DNA from: Ascidia mentula
Taxonomy: Eukaryota; Chordata; Ascidiacea; Phlebobranchia; Ascidiidae
Assembly (NCBI GenBank): GCA_947561715.1
Contig: OX387199.1
Span: 2,671,001 to 2,735,000 of the forward strand
Direction: 5' to 3'
Length of the DNA: 64,000 nt
A model generated the notes under the pieces. That model was not told where the DNA came from and ran no database searches. It saw only the letters and a list, made by a program, of their open reading frames with translations. The position numbers were made by a program, and so were the translations under genes. Shown one piece after another: positions 60,001-64,000 of this stretch (position 1 is the stretch's first letter; each line of letters opens with the position of its first letter).

Positions 60001-63000
60001 TTTTCGTAAAGGTGAGCGGAGAATCCATTTTTTCCAATCTGTGGAATATCCAAGCACATTTTGGGTAATAGTTTCTTGTTGGCCAAATTTTTAAACTAAC
60101 TTGGTTTTATATTTCACAGTATAAAAAAGTCTTGTAACTAGTTTTAAGCTGCAATACTTTGTTTATTTTTTGTCTGTGTATTCTGTTAATTAGAATGTTT
60201 ATTGTTTATGAGAAGACAAGCATGTTTTGCAGAAAACTAGTTTTTATTTATTACACATAAAAGAAAAAAGTAGCACTTGTTGATTTATAAACTATTTTTC
60301 AATTTGGCATCAATAGCAAGTAAAAATGGATCAGAATTGTGATGGTATCAGTTCAAATGTGTGCCAGAACCAACCGAGTCAGGTATGTCTAGACTACTTC
60401 ATAACACAAATATGAAATTGCCAAGAAAATCTTTTGAAACCACTTAAACTACTGAGAAAAAACAGACTGGTCCAAAGTGCTGAAAACATTTACATATAAA
60501 CATATTTTTAAAGTGGCTTTTGGTAAAATTAAATATGCAGTAATGACGCATTCTTTGCCAAATTATATTTTATATTGTTGTAACCAAACCTACTGCCTAC
60601 GTAGTGTTACAACCAAGTCACTTAATACCCTGTACCAGGTGTTGATTATGACTTTTTTTAATGCATTTGAAGTTAGTTTAATAATAAAATTGTAATTGAT
60701 TATCTTGTTGTGACACAACACACCTTTGGTAAAGATATAAAAAGGTTAGAATTGCCAACAACAAATATGACAATGGTCACAACCAAGTATTGTTTTGTGC
60801 AGGAGGATCCTAAAAGAAATATTTTATTTTGTGTTTCATAAATGCTTTTACAGTTACCTGGTAAATCCAAGTTTATTACCAGGCCGGTCCGAACACAGTT
60901 AACAAGTTGATATCTGACCTGGGTTTAAGCACTCCAGATCTGGTGCAGCGCATAACTGGTAAAAACATTGTGATGTTTGTTTTTCCATCGTTATAGGATT
61001 CCTTACCTCATGATGTTGGACAAACAAACAATCCTCAGTCAACACAACCAGGTCAAGGAATCCCACAGGCGACCAATGTACCAGATTTCAACCAAACCCA
61101 AAATTTTCCTCGACCACAAACACTCCAGCAATCCGCTGTTTGGCAATCCAACCAGGATGTAACCTCTCAACATCTTAGTGTACCATCAACATCTCATCTT
61201 TATGCAACAACTCCAAGCCATCCATCAGAATTGGGGAATCCCCACCCTCAATACACTCCTCAACCCCCACAACCTTACCCTAATCCCACAGGATACTCTC
61301 CTTGCCAACATTATGATCCAATCCATAACCAACACTACCCACGGTGGGGGAATTCCCATCAATGTATTCTGCACCCCAGGGGAATGATTCCTGTTCGAAG
61401 TGCACAACCAACTTTGCGTAGAATTGATCCTCAAACAATCGCTGAAATATCTGGTAGTACTTTTACAGGAAACACCACATTTCACGCAGCAGGGCGTGAT
61501 ATATGTAAGTTATTAAGTAATTCTGTTTTGGGTTTCATAAAGTTACCTTAAATATTACAGTCATTATGGGAAACACTTCAATTGACAATGGTGAACTCAG
61601 CCAGGGTAAGTTGTATGAAAAATGGCAAGATTTTGTTGTAATAAGTAGTTGTTAATGTGTTGGTAAGAGTTAATGACTGTCAAAATCCCCTGATAGCTGT
61701 ACGGCTTAAATGAATTTTTTTAAAGCTTTAAATCAAGCGACTTAAAACTTGTCACAGGGTTTTGTTCATTTGCTTGCTTATTTATAAATCAATTGATAGT
61801 TATAGAATAATCTTACAAATGAATAAAATATCCTTGAAATAATATTTAGTGTGTTAATCCATTTTTTTTGTCATTTATATTTTTAGTTTATCTTTTTTAG
61901 ACATGTAACATGTGCAAATTCTATGTCATAATTTTATTTTAGATGACCTTCAGCTGATTCAAGATTTGTTACAAAGAAGTGCTAAAAACCAATGTAGCAA
62001 CAAAAGTTTTCAAGTTTTGACTCAGCAGCATATTAAAGTTTGTGAACTGGACATAACAGATAAACCATCCAAAATAGTTCAGCCTCCAAACAAGCGTAGA
62101 AAGAAAAAACATTACAGTGATGAAGATGGACATTACAACAGGATTCAAGATTATGAGAAAATAGACTTAAAACAGGAGAGTAAAGTATCAGTTGAGGAAC
62201 TGTTTGCAAGAGCGGAAATAGCAGCAAAAGATGGAAAACAGCCTCAATTTGCAAACATTGTAGCATTAATTGGACAACCAGGCATTGGTAAATCCACACT
62301 ATCCAAAGTAATTACTGAAAAAGCAATGAATGATGGAATGAAGAATGTCAATAAAACCCAATATTGTTTTTACATTTCTGTGAAAACCATTGACTTTGAT
62401 ACTCCCACAACATTTGTGAAATTTTTGCTTAACTATTCTTTGACAACCGACTTGTGCACTGAATCACCTATTAAAGAACACAAGGAAGAAGCATTTCTCC
62501 GCCTACTAACCCATTCCAAAAATGTGTTAATTACAGTCGATGGACTCGATGAAGCTGCAACTGAATGGAAACTTAGATACAAGAAAGTGGTTTCAACAGA
62601 GCGGAACAAACCTCTGCATTATCTCTATGCTCTTATGAGGGGTGAACTGCTTCAAAATGCAAAGAAAGTTTTTACTTCACGACAGAAACATTTTTTCTCA
62701 ATTGATGCAGATCACCGACCATTGTTTGTTGCTGAGGTTATGGGTCTTAATGAAAAATCCCAAGAAAATCTTTGCAACCAGATTTGTAGAGATGAGGGTG
62801 CTGACGTATGGAATGTCATAAAAGGCAATCCAAACTTTCTGTATTCTTGCTATGTCCCAGCAAAATGCATTTTTATTGCTTTTGTCATCTGGAAAAGTCT
62901 TAAAGAGGGTGGTGACGGTCGATTTCACTCTCTTACTCATGTTTTTGCAAATGGATTCAAGTACTATTTTAAGCAGGACTTTGTTAGGGGCGAGAAAACA

Positions 63001-64000
63001 GAAATGGAGAACTGCCAGAAAGAAAAATATAAGCAAGAATATTTGGGCAAAATATGTGAATTGGCTTGGAATGGCTTTAAAAAAAGAAAGTTTGTTTTTA
63101 GTGCAGCTGACTTCAAAGCAGTGGGCATTGAGCAAAGTACATTAACTGGGATTCTAGTTTCATTTGTGACTGAAGAAAATTGGAATATGACCATACTGAC
63201 TTCTGAAATTATGAGCAACTTTTCACATTTGATTTGGCAGGAATATTTCGCTGCTTGTTACCTTGTCTATTTTTTAAGTGTTGATGAGTTTTCCAAATTA
63301 GTTCCCCAACTCAAAACAAACAGATGGGAAGTTGTTACAAAGTTTGTTTTTGGTCTTTGCAATGACAAGGTTACTGAAGTTGCAAAAGTTTTTTTCAGTG
63401 ACACAAAGTTTAAAGAAATGACTGAAAAGAAAAACCTACTCAAGGAGTTCTGCCACGACCAACTACAAAAAACTGAAGTTGAGGGAAAAAAACTTTTGCA
63501 AATTTGCTCATGGTTGCATGAAGTTGATGATGCAACATTTTACACAGGCGATCTTCATTTGTTGCCAGAAACATTTATTTTAACTGGAAACATACTTCCA
63601 ACTGATGCTTATAGCATTGGTTGTGTATTTAGTGATACAAAAAAGTCTCATAACATTAAAGTGTCAAAAAGTTGTAAATTTTATCATGGAAGTTTTGAAG
63701 TTTTGTTAAATCAAACATGCCACAATATTCAGGTATAATAATATCTCAAGCAATAAAATCTGATATAATCCAAGTATGAGTAAACTCTGTTTTGTTATTG
63801 CTAGAACTTCTTAATCAGCCATAAAGTGACTGTTCAAGTAATGAAGGATTTGGCCAAAACTTGCTCCGCAATTAAGGGACAGTTAATAATTGATGCCCAG
63901 GAACGTTTTCAAGAATCAGGGGAGCAATTTTTCAAAAGATTTGCTAAACATTTTGCACCAACTGACCAGACAGAAGTAAATGAACTGATTTTCATGTAGA

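Overview
The window looks like the nuclear genome of a tunicate, most probably Ciona. Reasons: it is AT-rich, with short exons and small GT-AG introns; an exact 16-base match to the Ciona spliced-leader sequence as I remember it lies at 6,091-6,106 on the minus strand; and NACHT-LRR (NLR-type) immune receptor genes dominate. No bacterial, plasmid or phage feature was seen. All coding regions were read by hand from splice signals and exon phases, so exon edges are predictions.

Layout. (1) 1-10.6 kb: the 3' LRR part of an NLR gene on the plus strand (NLR-X), with tRNA-like and hAT-like repeats in its introns, a Penelope-like fragment and a candidate C-terminal tail. (2) 10.6-22.3 kb: no intact gene. 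It holds two arrays of a repeat of about 0.95 kb, an orphan copy of the NLR-A upstream region, a hammerhead-ribozyme foldback element, a transposon-protein relic, a 167-bp tandem repeat and an 865-bp hAT-type element with a perfect 8-bp target duplication. (3) 22.8-45.1 kb: NLR-A, a long open gene model of about 33 exons and about 2,135 codons. Its order is disordered N-terminus, beta-type linker, acidic heptad repeat, NACHT, LRR exons, ZU5 domain and a UPA-like region. The LRR part grew by two nested amplifications: five units of about 747 bp and three units of 3,389 bp. (4) 45.2-58.6 kb: NLR-Y, a ruined paralogue of NLR-X cut apart by a duplicated block, a minus-strand LTR element, LINE fragments, a Gypsy fragment and a Penelope-like fragment. 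(5) 60.3-64.0 kb: the 5' part of a second NACHT gene, NLR-B, running off the window.

The receptors appear to be cytoplasmic STAND ATPases: a NACHT switch (P-loop, DGLDE Walker B, TSR sensor, QEYFAA helix) controls a ribonuclease-inhibitor-type LRR sensor. Thirteen near-identical 162-bp LRR exons differ almost only at residues expected to face the ligand. NLR-A ends in ZU5 plus a UPA-like region, the order of the FIIND of NLRP1 and CARD8, with His-Phe-Thr where those proteins have the self-cleavage site.

The strongest unexpected signal is a foldback element present twice (16,526-16,850 and 29,303-29,463), each copy flanked by a 13-bp target duplication. Its arms are type I hammerhead ribozymes in opposite orientation. 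The older copy has a full catalytic core on both strands. Half-ribozyme relics occur at 32.15, 35.54, 38.93 and 54.6 kb.
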